The position numbers and the translations under genes are program-made. A stretch of DNA of 64,000 bases, taken from contig CALUPA010000001.1 of NCBI GenBank assembly GCA_944322395.1, positions 1 to 64,000 on the forward strand. Direction: 5' to 3'. This document shows positions 28,959 to 38,707 of this stretch, piece by piece. Source of the stretch: an uncultured Phocaeicola sp. (lineage in GTDB: Bacteria > Bacteroidota > Bacteroidia > Bacteroidales > Bacteroidaceae). Each line of letters begins with the position of its first letter. Position 1 is the stretch's first letter. A model generated the notes under the pieces. The model worked only from the letters and a program-made list of their open reading frames with translations, ran no database searches and was not told the DNA's origin.

Positions 28959-30626
28959 ATGAAATCAGATATAGAAATCGCTCGTAGTATTGAGTTAACC
29001 AAAATCAAACAGGTAGCATGTAACTTCGGAATGCCATTGGAGCATGTCACACATTACGGACGTTACATGGCTAAGGTATCAGAAGAAATCATCGACGAAG
29101 AGAAAGTAAAAAACAGTAACCTTATTCTGGTTACAGCCATCACACCAACAAAAGCCGGTATCGGTAAGACTACAGTGTCAATAGGTCTGGCATTGGGACT
29201 GAACAAAATAGGGAAAAAAGCCATTTGTGCCTTGCGTGAACCTTCACTCGGACCATGTTTCGGAATGAAAGGTGGAGCTGCCGGAGGTGGTTATGCACAG
29301 GTTCTTCCTATGGAGAAGATTAATCTTCATTTCACTGGCGACTTCCATGCCATCACTTCTGCACACAATATGATTGCTGCGCTTCTGGACAACTATATGT
29401 ATCAGAATCAGGATAATGGCTTTGCCATGAAGGAAGTGTTGTGGAACAGAGTGCTTGACGTCAATGATCGCGGTTTGAGATATATCGTCACTGGCCTTGG
29501 AGGTAAATCAAACGGTATTACACGCGAATCTAGTTTCGATATAACTCCTGCATCAGAAATAATGGCTATCCTCTGTCTTGCAAAGGATGAGGCTGACCTT
29601 CGCCGCAGAATTGAAAATATACTTTTAGGATTTACTATCGACAACAAGCCGTTTACAGTGAAAGACCTTGGAGTGGCAGGTGCCATAACAGTACTGCTTA
29701 AGGATGCTCTTTCTCCTAACCTTGTGCAGACTACAGAGGCTACTCCGGCATTTGTTCATGGTGGTCCGTTTGCCAATATCGCACACGGATGTAACTCTGT
29801 TCTTGCTACAAAACTGGCAATGACTTTCGGTGACTATGTGATTACAGAAGCTGGATTTGGTGCAGACCTCGGTGCAGAGAAATTTTATGACATCAAGTGC
29901 CGCAAGGCGGGATTGCAGCCAAAACTTACTGTCATAGTAGCTACAGCACAGGGACTTAAGATGCACGGTGGAGTAGAGTTGGAGAAAATCAAGGAACCAA
30001 ATCTGGAAGGCTTGCGTGAAGGTGTTAAGAACCTCGACAAGCATATCGAGAATCTCCAGTCATTCGGACAGACTGTAGTAGTGGCATTCAACCGTTATGC
30101 AAACGATACTGACGAAGAAATTAACTTCGTTCGTCAGCATTGCGAGGAAATGGGTGTTGGATTTGCGGTTAACAATGCGTTTGCCGAAGGTGGTGCAGGT
30201 GCTGTGGAACTTGCAAATCTTGTGGTCGATACTATTGAAAACAATCCTTCAGAACCTCTGAAGTTTGCATACGATGAGGAAGATTCTGTAGAGGTTAAAG
30301 TCACTAAAGTGGCATGCGGACTTTATGGTGCAAAACAGGTATTGTTCGGTCCTGCAGCAAGAAAGAAACTGAAGATGATAGAAGAATTAGGCTTCAGTCA
30401 TTTCCCGATTTGTATCGCGAAGACACAGTATTCGTTCTCTACAGATCCGAAACTGTATGGAGTAGCATCTGGATTCAACTTTGCCGTGCGCGATATAGTA
30501 ATCAATGCCGGAGCAGAAATGATAGTTATAGTAGCCGGAGAAATGATGCGTATGCCGGGATTGCCTAAGGAACCACAGGCTTTGCATATAGATATAGTGA
30601 ACGGTGAAATAGAAGGCTTATCATAA
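28959..30626 (+). CDS. fhs: Formate-tetrahydrofolate ligase
   Basis: The 555-residue enzyme has the ATP loop [11 protein letters not shown], the conserved [18 protein letters not shown] and the [10 protein letters not shown] segment, all diagnostic of FTHFS. It makes 10-formyl-tetrahydrofolate from formate, THF and ATP for purine and formyl-methionine synthesis. ATG 28959 ([10 protein letters not shown]) is preferred since the upstream in-frame codons overlap the promoter. A hairpin terminator follows at 30659-30698. Confidence 0.96.
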   Translation: MKSDIEIARSIELTKIKQVACNFGMPLEHVTHYGRYMAKVSEEIIDEEKVKNSNLILVTAITPTKAGIGKTTVSIGLALGLNKIGKKAICALREPSLGPCFGMKGGAAGGGYAQVLPMEKINLHFTGDFHAITSAHNMIAALLDNYMYQNQDNGFAMKEVLWNRVLDVNDRGLRYIVTGLGGKSNGITRESSFDITPASEIMAILCLAKDEADLRRRIENILLGFTIDNKPFTVKDLGVAGAITVLLKDALSPNLVQTTEATPAFVHGGPFANIAHGCNSVLATKLAMTFGDYVITEAGFGADLGAEKFYDIKCRKAGLQPKLTVIVATAQGLKMHGGVELEKIKEPNLEGLREGVKNLDKHIENLQSFGQTVVVAFNRYANDTDEEINFVRQHCEEMGVGFAVNNAFAEGGAGAVELANLVVDTIENNPSEPLKFAYDEEDSVEVKVTKVACGLYGAKQVLFGPAARKKLKMIEELGFSHFPICIAKTQYSFSTDPKLYGVASGFNFAVRDIVINAGAEMIVIVAGEMMRMPGLPKEPQALHIDIVNGEIEGLS

Positions 30627-30658
30627 TCAGAAACAAACATTAAACATATAATTATAAG

Positions 30659-30698
30659 AATCTGCCATGAATGTTATGTTCGTGGCGGATTTTTTTTA
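30659..30698 (+). terminator. Intrinsic terminator of fhs
   Basis: An imperfect stem AATCTGCCATGAA / TTCGTGGCGGATT closes a short loop and is followed by eight T residues. Confidence 0.8.
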
Positions 30699-30740
30699 TG
30701 TCTTTTTGTTTCAAGGACTTGTCTCTTTTAATTTAATTAT

Positions 30741-30756
30741 TTAACTTTGTAATTAA
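30741..30756 (+). promoter_or_regulatory. tetR -7 element overlapped by a candidate TetR operator
   Basis: TAACTTTG (30742-30749) is a TAnnTTTG box. The surrounding 16-mer TTAACTTTGTAATTAA matches the perfect palindrome TTAATTACGTAATTAA at 31466-31481 in 13 of 16 positions, as expected for an autoregulated repressor. Confidence 0.6.
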
Positions 30757-30777
30757 AAGATAAATTAACTTATTTAA

Positions 30778-31398
30778 ATGAATAAAGACAAAAACAATAT
30801 GGAGCAGAAAATCCTTGAAGTGGCTGAGAGGCTTTTTATGGAACAGGGCTTTACTGCTACTACTACGGCGAAGATTGCCAAAGAAGCAGGTTGTAATCAG
30901 GCGTTGGTACATTATTATTATCGTACTAAAGAACAGTTGTTCGAGAGGATTTATAGAGAAAAGATGCAGCTTATGGTTACAAATGTTACCAGTATAAATA
31001 CTTCCGGCTCTACGTTTGAAGAGAAGGTTGCATCTATAATTGAAGCCCATTGGGATTTTCTTAGTAAAAACCCTTTGATAGTATGGTTTGCATTGAGAGA
31101 GAACCTCAATGGTTCCACGGCCCTTGTAAATCTGTTTATGAAGGAAATCAGACCTAAGGCAGCTGTAGCTTTCTCTAAGCTTGAAGAGGATTTGAATGAA
31201 GAAATAAAGAAAGGCAATATTTCTCCCATTTCAATCTATGACCTTCTTCTGACCATCATCTCATTGGATATAGCACATTTTGTTATTATGCCTTTCTATA
31301 ATGTGATAATGGGGGACAGGGAAACATCAGTGAAACATGTACTTGATAACAGAAAATCAGAGGTTATAAGAACGGTATTGGCAAGACTGAGAAAATAG
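30778..31398 (+). CDS. TetR/AcrR-family regulator (CecR-like position)
   Basis: The 206-residue protein has an N-terminal TetR helix-turn-helix (ILEVAERLFMEQGFTATTTAKIAKEAGCNQALVHYYYRTKEQLF) and a helical ligand domain. It precedes a TolC-HlyD-ABC-ABC2 exporter, the arrangement of E. coli CecR with ybhGFSR. It very likely represses that operon and itself: related operator-like palindromes lie in both promoters. A terminator at 31409-31456 separates it from the exporter. Confidence 0.9.
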   Translation: MNKDKNNMEQKILEVAERLFMEQGFTATTTAKIAKEAGCNQALVHYYYRTKEQLFERIYREKMQLMVTNVTSINTSGSTFEEKVASIIEAHWDFLSKNPLIVWFALRENLNGSTALVNLFMKEIRPKAAVAFSKLEEDLNEEIKKGNISPISIYDLLLTIISLDIAHFVIMPFYNVIMGDRETSVKHVLDNRKSEVIRTVLARLRK

Positions 31399-31408
31399 CC
31401 GTTTTTAT

Positions 31409-31456
31409 ATACGGAGAAATTCTTGTTCGGAAAAACAGCTTCCCGTATTTTTTTTG
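31409..31456 (+). terminator. Terminator between tetR and the exporter operon
   Basis: ATACGG-a-GAA pairs with TTCCCGTAT (one bulged base) across a 21-nt loop, followed by eight T residues. It gives the exporter operon its own promoter region. Confidence 0.65.
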
Positions 31457-31465
31457 ATTATGTTG

Positions 31466-31481
31466 TTAATTACGTAATTAA
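31466..31481 (+). promoter_or_regulatory. Perfect 16-bp palindrome upstream of the exporter operon
   Basis: TTAATTACGTAATTAA is a perfect inverted repeat 24 nt before the tolC-like ATG and resembles the site over the tetR -7 box. It is the likely main TetR operator. Confidence 0.65.
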
Positions 31482-31505
31482 ATATGCCAATTAAAATATG
31501 AATAT

Positions 31506-32786
31506 ATGAAGAGATTACGTACTACAGCTATTGCTGTTGCAATGTCCGCACTGTGCTTTGGACAGACGAGGATAACCATAGAGGAGTGTTACAGCAAGGC
31601 CAGAGAGAATTATCCTCTTATCAGGAAACTCGGACTTGTGGAGAAAACCAGAGATTATAACATTGACAATCTCAATAAGGGTTATCTTCCGCAACTGATG
31701 TTCTCGTCGAAAGTCACATATCAGTCTGACGTAACAAAGATACCTATTGATCTTGAAGCTATGGGCTTCAAAGGGGCAGAGATACCACATCTCAGTCAGG
31801 ACCAGTATGGTATATCGCTCGACCTTAATCAGACTATATGGGATGGGGGAGCAATAAAATCATCAAAGGAAGCGGTGAAATCATCTTCCGAAGTGGAAAA
31901 GAGCAATATTGAGGTGAGCCTTTATGCCGTGAATGAAAGAATCAACCAGATATATTTCGGTATTTTGCTTGCAGATGCACAGATAGAACAAAACAGGCTG
32001 CTGAAAGAAATCCTGGCGGACAACTACTCACAGGTGGAATCGTACGTAAATAATGGGATAGCAAACCAGTCTGATTTGGATGCCATCAAGGTGGATATGA
32101 TAAAGGCAGAACAGAACGAAATAGACTTTGTGACTGCAAGGAATACATACATTAGCATTCTTGCCAAGCTTACTGGAATGGAGATTGATGCTGACACCAG
32201 ATTGGTGAAACCATTGCCCAAACGCCCCTCACTGGGCAGTGCCTTTGGACGACCTGAAATGAGTCTTTTTGATGCGCAGGTTATGAAGTACAGAAGCGAT
32301 TATAACAGGATAAATTCAGGGCTTTATCCGCGCCTTAGTCTTTTCGCAACCGGAGGTTATGGCAAACCTGGTCTTGATATGTTCGAGAACAAGTTCGCAC
32401 CATATTACATGGCAGGTATAAAACTGAACTGGAATATAGGCAATTTCTATTCTCTCAAAAGCCAGAGAAAACTGATACGCAATAATATTGATATGGTGGA
32501 AAACCAGCGTGAAGTCTTTCTTTTCAATACAGATATAGACAAGACACAGAAAGAACTTGCTATAGACAAATATACGGAACAGATAAAGTATGATGACGAG
32601 ATAATCCGTCTGAAGACCTCCATCAGAAAAGCATCAGAGGCAAAGATAGCCAATGGTACCATTTCTGGAACAGACCTGATGCGTGACATCAATTCCGAGC
32701 ATGCTGCCATACAGACAAAGATTCTGCATGAGATACAGCTCCTTCTTGCCATCTATGATTTCAAATATGTAATGAACGACTTCTGA
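31506..32786 (+). CDS. TolC-family outer-membrane channel of the ABC exporter
   Basis: The 426-residue product has a signal peptide (about residues 1-19, ending CFG) and the paired long-helix organisation of outer membrane efflux proteins. It is the first gene of an operon with HlyD, two ATPases and two ABC-2 permeases, so it should provide the outer-membrane exit. Sequence is only loosely like the other TolC homologue at 15545-16861, so they are separate systems rather than a recent duplication. Confidence 0.9.
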   Translation: MKRLRTTAIAVAMSALCFGQTRITIEECYSKARENYPLIRKLGLVEKTRDYNIDNLNKGYLPQLMFSSKVTYQSDVTKIPIDLEAMGFKGAEIPHLSQDQYGISLDLNQTIWDGGAIKSSKEAVKSSSEVEKSNIEVSLYAVNERINQIYFGILLADAQIEQNRLLKEILADNYSQVESYVNNGIANQSDLDAIKVDMIKAEQNEIDFVTARNTYISILAKLTGMEIDADTRLVKPLPKRPSLGSAFGRPEMSLFDAQVMKYRSDYNRINSGLYPRLSLFATGGYGKPGLDMFENKFAPYYMAGIKLNWNIGNFYSLKSQRKLIRNNIDMVENQREVFLFNTDIDKTQKELAIDKYTEQIKYDDEIIRLKTSIRKASEAKIANGTISGTDLMRDINSEHAAIQTKILHEIQLLLAIYDFKYVMNDF

Positions 32787-32845
32787 ATTTAGTAAATGTT
32801 CATTCACTATTAAAACATCTTTCAAAACATTAAAAACAGGGAAAT

Positions 32846-33736
32846 ATGAAAAACTTTCTTTCTATTATATCCGCAGTGGCACTCCTTACAGCATGTTCTG
32901 GCAGTGACAGTAAGTACGATGCTTCCGGAGTGTTCGAAGTGACTGAAGTAATGGTATCGGCAAGAGTAGCCGGCGAGATTATGGACTTCAATATTGACGA
33001 AGGAACAGAAGTCACCGCTGGTAAGCCCGTGGGATATATCGATACTGTACAATTGTATCTACAAAGGCTCCAGCTTGAAGCTAACGTAAAGGCAGCGGAA
33101 AGCCGTATATGCGATGTTGACAAGCAGACAGCTGCCATACGCCAGCAGATTGACACACAGAAAAAAGAAGAAACCCGATTCAGGAATCTTGTAAAGGCCA
33201 ATGCCGGAAACCAAAAGCAGTTGGACGATATCACGGCTGCCATCAATCTGTTGGAAAAACAGTTGGATGCACAAACTGAAACATTGATAAACGGTAATGC
33301 TAATGCCAAAGCCCAGGCAGAAGCTCTGAAGGCACAGATAGCTCTCACGGATGATATGATAAGGAAAAGCACAATAGTATCACCGGTTGACGGAACGGTT
33401 ATGGCAAAGTATGTGGAGGAAGGAGAGCTTGCAGTGCAGGGACGCACTTTGTTCAAGGTAGCAAATATCAACGATATGTACCTGAAAGCCTATATCACAT
33501 CCGGACAGATTACCGGTCTTAAGATTGGGCAGGAGGTAAAGGTCTATGCTGATAGCGGCGACTCTGACAGAAAGGAATACAGCGGGGTAATCTCATGGAT
33601 TTCAGATAAGGCTGAGTTTACGCCTAAAACCATCCAGACACGCGATGAACGTGCAAACCTTGTATATGCCGTTAAGATAAAGGTGCAGAACGACGGATAT
33701 ATCAAGCGTGGGATGTATGGGGAGGTTAGTTTCTGA
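32846..33736 (+). CDS. HlyD-family periplasmic adaptor lipoprotein (YbhG-like)
   Basis: The 296-residue adaptor has a lipoprotein signal with lipobox LLTAC, a lipoyl half (VMVSARVAGEIMDFNIDEGTEV), a helical hairpin rich in Gln/Lys/Ala, and the second lipoyl half (IVSPVDGTVMAKYVEEGE). It should link the ABC-2 permease dimer to the TolC channel. It is separated from the first ATPase gene by 189 nt of AT-rich spacer with short repeats. Confidence 0.9.
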   Translation: MKNFLSIISAVALLTACSGSDSKYDASGVFEVTEVMVSARVAGEIMDFNIDEGTEVTAGKPVGYIDTVQLYLQRLQLEANVKAAESRICDVDKQTAAIRQQIDTQKKEETRFRNLVKANAGNQKQLDDITAAINLLEKQLDAQTETLINGNANAKAQAEALKAQIALTDDMIRKSTIVSPVDGTVMAKYVEEGELAVQGRTLFKVANINDMYLKAYITSGQITGLKIGQEVKVYADSGDSDRKEYSGVISWISDKAEFTPKTIQTRDERANLVYAVKIKVQNDGYIKRGMYGEVSF

Positions 33737-33925
33737 GTTGACGAAGCTTCAGTTGCAAGGCTACAGGTTTCAGATACCAGAAACTAGAAACTAGGTACTA
33801 GAAAACCTAGTCAACTTGTCAACCAGTTAACTTGTCACCTAATTTTTAATTAACTTCGTTGACCGTCGGTTAGCTTCGCTGATTTTCAATTCTTAATTCT
33901 TAATTATTAATTTTTAATTCAACAA
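33737..33925. repeat. Repeat-rich intergenic spacer inside the exporter operon
   Basis: This spacer holds short repeated words such as acttgtca, aactagaaacta and the run of 'attcttaattcttaattattaattttt', and shares CTGTAGCCTTG (as its complement at 33756-33766) and GTCAACTTGTC-type words with the spacer at 41702-41834. It looks like a family of dispersed intergenic repeats rather than a gene. I see no ORF or promoter box of consensus quality. Confidence 0.5.
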
Positions 33926-34840
33926 ATGTCCTCAGTATCAGTTTCACGGTTATCAAAATCATATAATTCAATAAAGGCTCTTGACAATGTCAGTTTTGAT
34001 GTTTCGAAAGGCGAACTGTTCGGTATTATAGGGCCGGATGGAGCAGGGAAGACTACACTTTTCCGTCTCCTCACCACACTGATATTGCCGGATTGTGGCA
34101 GTGCTGTGATTGAAGGTCTGGATGTAGTGAATGACTATGCCTCTGTGCGACGTATAATAGGGTATATGCCAGGTAGATTCTCACTGTATCAGGACCTGAC
34201 AGTCGAGGAAAATCTTAACTTCTTTGCTACAGTTTTCAATACTACAGTAAAAGAAAATTACCATCTTATAGAAGATATCTATAAGCATATCGAACCTTTC
34301 AGGACACGTCGTGCAGGAAAGCTCTCAGGAGGAATGAAACAGAAACTGGCACTGAGCTGTGCCCTTATTCACAAGCCGAAAGTCCTCTTTCTTGACGAAC
34401 CTACAACAGGAGTTGACCCTGTATCAAGAAAAGAGTTCTGGGAGATGCTTTTAAAACTGAAGAGTCAGGGAATAACCATTATAGTGTCAACACCATATAT
34501 GGACGAAGCCAGACTTTGCGACAGGATAGCACTGATGCAGAACGGAAAGTTCCTGCGTATTGATTCGCCGGATAACATCACCGCATCTTATCCTTACAGA
34601 CTATGGGCCGTGACAGCCAACAATATGCACGGACTTCTGAATGACCTGCGTGCCTGCCAGTATGTGAAATCATCATTTTCTTTTGGAGCGAGTTGTCATG
34701 TCACTATTGACGAAAGTGCGTCTGCTGCTATGCTCGACGCATATCTGAGTACGAGAGGATATGATGATATTGGGATTAAAGAGATACAGCCCACGGTGGA
34801 AGATTGTTTCATGTTGATGTTAAAGGAGGATGCACAATGA
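33926..34840 (+). CDS. ABC transporter ATP-binding protein (YbhF N-half-like)
   Basis: The 304-residue ATPase has Walker A GPDGAGKTT, signature LSGGMKQKLALSC, Walker B VLFLDEPTTGVDP and an additional C-terminal domain of about 80 residues. In E. coli YbhF two such cassettes are fused; here they are two genes joined by an ATGA overlap. It should energise export with the two ABC-2 permeases downstream. Confidence 0.93.
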   Translation: MSSVSVSRLSKSYNSIKALDNVSFDVSKGELFGIIGPDGAGKTTLFRLLTTLILPDCGSAVIEGLDVVNDYASVRRIIGYMPGRFSLYQDLTVEENLNFFATVFNTTVKENYHLIEDIYKHIEPFRTRRAGKLSGGMKQKLALSCALIHKPKVLFLDEPTTGVDPVSRKEFWEMLLKLKSQGITIIVSTPYMDEARLCDRIALMQNGKFLRIDSPDNITASYPYRLWAVTANNMHGLLNDLRACQYVKSSFSFGASCHVTIDESASAAMLDAYLSTRGYDDIGIKEIQPTVEDCFMLMLKEDAQ

Positions 34841-35583
34841 CAGAAGAATACGTTATACAGGCCGAGAATCTGACCAAGAGGTTTGGTGATTTTACGGCAG
34901 TCGATCATATTACGTTCAGCGTAAGAAGGGGAGAAATATTCGGTTTTCTTGGCGCAAACGGAGCGGGCAAGACCACGGCTATGCGAATGCTCTGCGGACT
35001 GAGCCGTCCTTCCGAAGGTAAAGGAACAGTGGCAGGATTCGATATTGGGCGCTACCCCGAAAAGGTGAAACGCAATATAGGTTATATGAGTCAGAAATTC
35101 TCTTTATACGAAGACCTCAGAGTGTGGGAGAACCTGCGTCTGTACGGAGGTATTTACGGGATGAAGGACAGAGAAATAGCCGAAAAGACTGATACTGTTC
35201 TCCGCAGCATAGATATGGAATCAGAGCGTAACACAATGGTGTGCGATCTTCCTTTGGGTTGGAAACAGAAGCTTGCATTTGCAGTATCCACTTTCCATAA
35301 TCCAAAGATAGTATTTCTTGATGAACCTACAGGTGGGGTAGACCCCATAACGCGCCGCCGTTTCTGGGAACAGATATACGGTGCTGCTGCAAGCGGTATC
35401 ACGGTGTTTGTCACCACGCACTATATGGATGAGGCTGAATATTGCGACCGCGTATCCATTATGGTGGACGGAAGGATAAAGGCACTGGACAGCCCTATGG
35501 CGCTGCGTAACAAATTTGGCGTGTCGGACATGGATGAAGTGTTCCGCATGTTGGCACGCGAAGCTACACGAAAAGGAGATTGA
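34837..35583 (+). CDS. ABC transporter ATP-binding protein (YbhF C-half-like)
   Basis: The 248-residue ATPase has Walker A GANGAGKTT and Walker B IVFLDEPTGGVDP, but its signature reads LPLGWKQKLAF instead of LSGGxxQ, a degenerate motif often seen in the second half of YbhF-type ATPases. It probably pairs with the upstream ATPase as a heterodimer with one weaker site. ATG 34837 overlaps the previous stop as ATGA. Confidence 0.92.
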   Translation: MTEEYVIQAENLTKRFGDFTAVDHITFSVRRGEIFGFLGANGAGKTTAMRMLCGLSRPSEGKGTVAGFDIGRYPEKVKRNIGYMSQKFSLYEDLRVWENLRLYGGIYGMKDREIAEKTDTVLRSIDMESERNTMVCDLPLGWKQKLAFAVSTFHNPKIVFLDEPTGGVDPITRRRFWEQIYGAAASGITVFVTTHYMDEAEYCDRVSIMVDGRIKALDSPMALRNKFGVSDMDEVFRMLAREATRKGD

Positions 35584-35588
35584 CAGCT

Positions 35589-36695
35589 ATGAAACAGTTT
35601 ATTACATTTGTCCGAAAGGAATTCCTTCATATATTCCGCGATTCCAGAACCATGCTTATCCTCCTGGGTATGCCTATGGTGCAGATGCTGCTGTTTGGCT
35701 TTGCCATCACTACCGAGGTGAGAAACACCAAGGTGGCAGTGTTCGACCCATCGCAGAGTATGGAAACCAGAGCTATAAAGGAACGTTTCGATGCCAGCGA
35801 GTATTTCACCATTGCCGAGGAAATTCGGGATGTGTCGCGCATAAACGATGTGTTCAAGTATGGCGAGATAGGCCTTGTCATGGTGTTCAGTGATGATTTC
35901 GAAAGCGAACTCCATCAGGGAGGCGATGCCGCCGTGCAGCTAATCACCGACGGTACGGAACCGAATCAGGCTTCTATGATAACAGGCTATGCCTCCAATA
36001 TCCTGGCACAAAGCATGCAGGAACTCTCCGAAGGAAGCGGTGCCCCATGTCGGATAATACCCGAAATAAGGATGCTGTATAACCCTCAGGCAGAGAGTGC
36101 GTATAACTTCGTTCCCGGAGTGATGGGAATGATACTTATGCTTATTTGTGCCATGATGACTTCTATAGCTATAGTGCGAGAAAAAGAAAATGGCACTACG
36201 GAGATACTGCTTGTTTCTCCCATGAAGCCTATATATATCATTCTTTCCAAGGTAACACCATATTTCACACTCTCTATGGTAAATCTTGTAACCATACTTT
36301 TGCTTTCGGTATATGTGCTTGGAGTACCTGTAGCTGGCAGTCTGTCGCTGCTCCTCCTCGTATCGGTGATATTCATCTTCCTTGCACTCTCGCTCGGACT
36401 GCTTATCTCGAATGTGGTTAACACGCAGGTTGCAGCCATGCTTGTGTCCGGAATGGGACTTATGATGCCCGTAATGCTGCTTTCCGGTCTGATATTTCCC
36501 GTAGAAAGCATGCCTCTTCCGCTACAGTGTCTTTCAGCCATAGTTCCGGCAAGGTGGTACGTCGATGCAATCAGAAAGATAATGATTCAGGGTGCCGAGA
36601 TACAGTTTGTACTGAAGGAAATAGGAATACTACTGTTTGTTACAGTGGCTCTTGTAGCCCTGAGTCTGAAAACATTCAAGAACCGCTTAAACTGA
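35589..36695 (+). CDS. ABC-2 type permease (YbhS-like)
   Basis: The 368-residue protein has one N-terminal membrane helix, a large periplasmic domain (residues about 45-175), and five C-terminal helices containing the REKENGTTEILLVSP coupling helix typical of ABC-2 exporters. I use ATG 35589, since the slightly longer frame starts in the preceding stop region. It forms the membrane dimer with the product of the next gene, 7 nt downstream. Confidence 0.92.
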   Translation: MKQFITFVRKEFLHIFRDSRTMLILLGMPMVQMLLFGFAITTEVRNTKVAVFDPSQSMETRAIKERFDASEYFTIAEEIRDVSRINDVFKYGEIGLVMVFSDDFESELHQGGDAAVQLITDGTEPNQASMITGYASNILAQSMQELSEGSGAPCRIIPEIRMLYNPQAESAYNFVPGVMGMILMLICAMMTSIAIVREKENGTTEILLVSPMKPIYIILSKVTPYFTLSMVNLVTILLLSVYVLGVPVAGSLSLLLLVSVIFIFLALSLGLLISNVVNTQVAAMLVSGMGLMMPVMLLSGLIFPVESMPLPLQCLSAIVPARWYVDAIRKIMIQGAEIQFVLKEIGILLFVTVALVALSLKTFKNRLN

Positions 36696-36702
36696 AACGT
36701 CT

Positions 36703-37824
36703 ATGCTGAAATATTTGTTGGAAAAAGAATTCAAGCAGATAATGAGAAATAAGTTCATCCCTAGGATGATAATAGCCATGCCTCTTTTCATGATGCTTAT
36801 TATGCCCTGGGCTGCCAATCAGGAAGTGACGAATATTCGTCTTACTGTAGTTGACAACGACCGCAGCATTACTTCCGATGAACTTGTGCGCAAGGTGGTA
36901 TCGTCAGGATATTTTATTTTCCAGTCGGTGTCCGACGGGAGTGAAGAAGCCTTAAGAGATGTTGATGCCGGAAAGGCTGATATCATACTCGACATTCCGA
37001 ATGGATTCGAGAAAGATCTCCAGACTGAAAGAATCTCTGGCGTTATGATTTCATCCAACTCTGTAAACGGAACTAAAGGAATCCTGGGCAGCAGTTATCT
37101 CGCTACAATAGTCAATGATTTTGCATCCTCGCTGTCTGAAGATATGATGATGGTACAACCGGTATTATCAAATCAGAATGGTAAATCTTTCAGGATTATG
37201 CCTCAATACAAGTTCAATCCGCATCTGGACTATAAAGTGTTTATGGTGCCAGCCATAATGGTAATGCTCCTTACCATGATTACCGGATTCCTTCCTGCTT
37301 TCAATATTGTGGGTGAGAAGGAAGCCGGCACTATAGAACAGATAAACGTAACCCCTACGAGCCGTATGCAGTTCATCCTTGCCAAGCTGATACCATATTG
37401 GTGTATAGGGCTGATAGTATTTACCTTATGTATGCTGCTGGCTGTGTTTGTATATTCGCTCATACCTGTGGGCAGTCTTCTGACTATATATATCTTTGCT
37501 GTGGTATATATTGTTGCCGTTTCAGGTATGGGACTGGTGGTGTCCAATTATTCGGACACCATGCAGCAGGCAATGTTCGTAATGTTTTTCTTTATCATGA
37601 TTTTCCTTCTTATGAGCGGATTGCTTACGCCGGTTGCCAGTATGCCGGACTGGGCACAGTATATAACCATATTCAACCCCTTGAAATACTTTATCAGCGT
37701 CATGCGTATGGTTTATCTCAAGGGTAGTGGTTTTGCCGAACTTGTGCCGCATTTCCTCTCTCTATGCGGCTTTGCAGTTGTATTCAATGTGTGGGCAATA
37801 CTGGGATACAGAAAGAGAAACTGA
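36703..37824 (+). CDS. ABC-2 type permease (YbhR-like)
   Basis: The 373-residue second permease has the same layout as the one upstream: N-terminal helix (MIIAMPLFMMLIMPW), periplasmic domain, then five helices with GEKEAGTIEQINVTP as coupling helix. Paralogous permeases adjacent to paired ATPases are typical of YbhFSR/YhiH-like exporters. It is the last gene of the operon and converges on queE with an 18-nt gap. Confidence 0.92.
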   Translation: MLKYLLEKEFKQIMRNKFIPRMIIAMPLFMMLIMPWAANQEVTNIRLTVVDNDRSITSDELVRKVVSSGYFIFQSVSDGSEEALRDVDAGKADIILDIPNGFEKDLQTERISGVMISSNSVNGTKGILGSSYLATIVNDFASSLSEDMMMVQPVLSNQNGKSFRIMPQYKFNPHLDYKVFMVPAIMVMLLTMITGFLPAFNIVGEKEAGTIEQINVTPTSRMQFILAKLIPYWCIGLIVFTLCMLLAVFVYSLIPVGSLLTIYIFAVVYIVAVSGMGLVVSNYSDTMQQAMFVMFFFIMIFLLMSGLLTPVASMPDWAQYITIFNPLKYFISVMRMVYLKGSGFAELVPHFLSLCGFAVVFNVWAILGYRKRN

Positions 37825-37842
37825 TATGCAGGCAGCACTTCC

Positions 37843-38388
37843 CTACGGAATATCAATCAGTTTGTGCGTCTGAAGACTCAGGCGCCACTGCGGATGTTCC
37901 TTGATATATGCTATCACATCATTAGTATTTTGTCCCGAACATGGTTGCAGAAAGTGATGTTTTGCCGGTAATTCAAGATACGGAGATACATCCTGTCCTG
38001 TATACACTACTTTAACTTCGTCCATACGACGTATTTTTAATATTCCTCCTTCTTTGGGCGAACAGGTCACCCAGTCGATATCCTCCGGTAGTACACAGGT
38101 GCCATTGGTCTCTATTGCGATATATTTACCCGCCTTATGCAGTGCCGCAGTCAGTTCGCTGTCAATCCATAATCCCGGTTCTCCACCTGTAAGGATTACC
38201 ATACGGCATGGATAGGCACATACTTCCGATACTATTTCATTGTCTGTCATCATCCTTCCTTCCTCATGTTTTGTGTCGCAGAAACTGCATTTCAGGTTAC
38301 ACCCTGAGAAGCGTACAAAAACAGCCGGAGTTCCAGTATGAAAACCTTCTCCCTGCAGACTGTAGAAAATCTCGTTAATCTTTCTCAT
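37843..38388 (-). CDS. queE: 7-carboxy-7-deazaguanine synthase QueE
   Basis: The 181-residue radical SAM enzyme has C30-x3-C34-x2-C37 (SGCNLKCSFC) for the 4Fe-4S cluster, SLQGEGFHTGTPAVF at the N terminus and VILTGGEPGL for SAM binding. It makes 7-carboxy-7-deazaguanine from 6-carboxytetrahydropterin in the queuosine pathway. Its start overlaps the queD stop by 14 nt. In some bacteria deazaguanines also decorate DNA (Dpd systems), but no dpd gene is visible. Confidence 0.94.
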   Translation of the reverse strand: MRKINEIFYSLQGEGFHTGTPAVFVRFSGCNLKCSFCDTKHEEGRMMTDNEIVSEVCAYPCRMVILTGGEPGLWIDSELTAALHKAGKYIAIETNGTCVLPEDIDWVTCSPKEGGILKIRRMDEVKVVYTGQDVSPYLELPAKHHFLQPCSGQNTNDVIAYIKEHPQWRLSLQTHKLIDIP

Positions 38389-38707
38389 AAATAGCTGTAT
38401 TACCTTCTGATTCTTTTACTTCTACCTTGAAACAGTGTGGAACCTGGCTGCATACCCAGAAAGCAATATTTTCTGCCGTAGGATTGAAAGGCAGTACATC
38501 ATTCAGGTTGTTATGGTCCAGTTGTTTTTCTACAGCCTGCTTGATATGTGTGAAATCTACTACCATACCGTTTTCGTCAAGCTCTTTCGAGCGGCAATAT
38601 ACGGTTATAATCCAGTTGTGACCGTGAAGCTTTTCGCATTTGCTAGGATAAGACAGTTTTAGCGAGTGCGAGGCTGAAATTTCCATCCTTTTGATTACAG
38701 TGTACAT
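38375..38707 (-). CDS. queD: 6-carboxy-5,6,7,8-tetrahydropterin synthase QueD
   Basis: The 110-residue enzyme has zinc ligands H14, H28 and H30 (SASHSLKL, LHGHNW) and catalytic C24, plus the PTAENIAFWV signature. It converts dihydroneopterin triphosphate to the QueE substrate. ATG 38707 (MYTVIKRMEI) is chosen; a -7 element TATCTTTG on the minus strand at 38774-38781 gives a 5' UTR near 60 nt, in which no preQ1 aptamer is recognisable. It is cotranscribed with queE. Confidence 0.93.
   Translation of the reverse strand: MYTVIKRMEISASHSLKLSYPSKCEKLHGHNWIITVYCRSKELDENGMVVDFTHIKQAVEKQLDHNNLNDVLPFNPTAENIAFWVCSQVPHCFKVEVKESEGNTAIYEKD

Noticed and set aside
37843..38707. QueD/QueE as part of a DNA 7-deazaguanine (Dpd) defence system
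   Set aside because: No DpdA, DpdB, DpdC or other dpd gene is nearby and the pair is the normal tRNA queuosine set.
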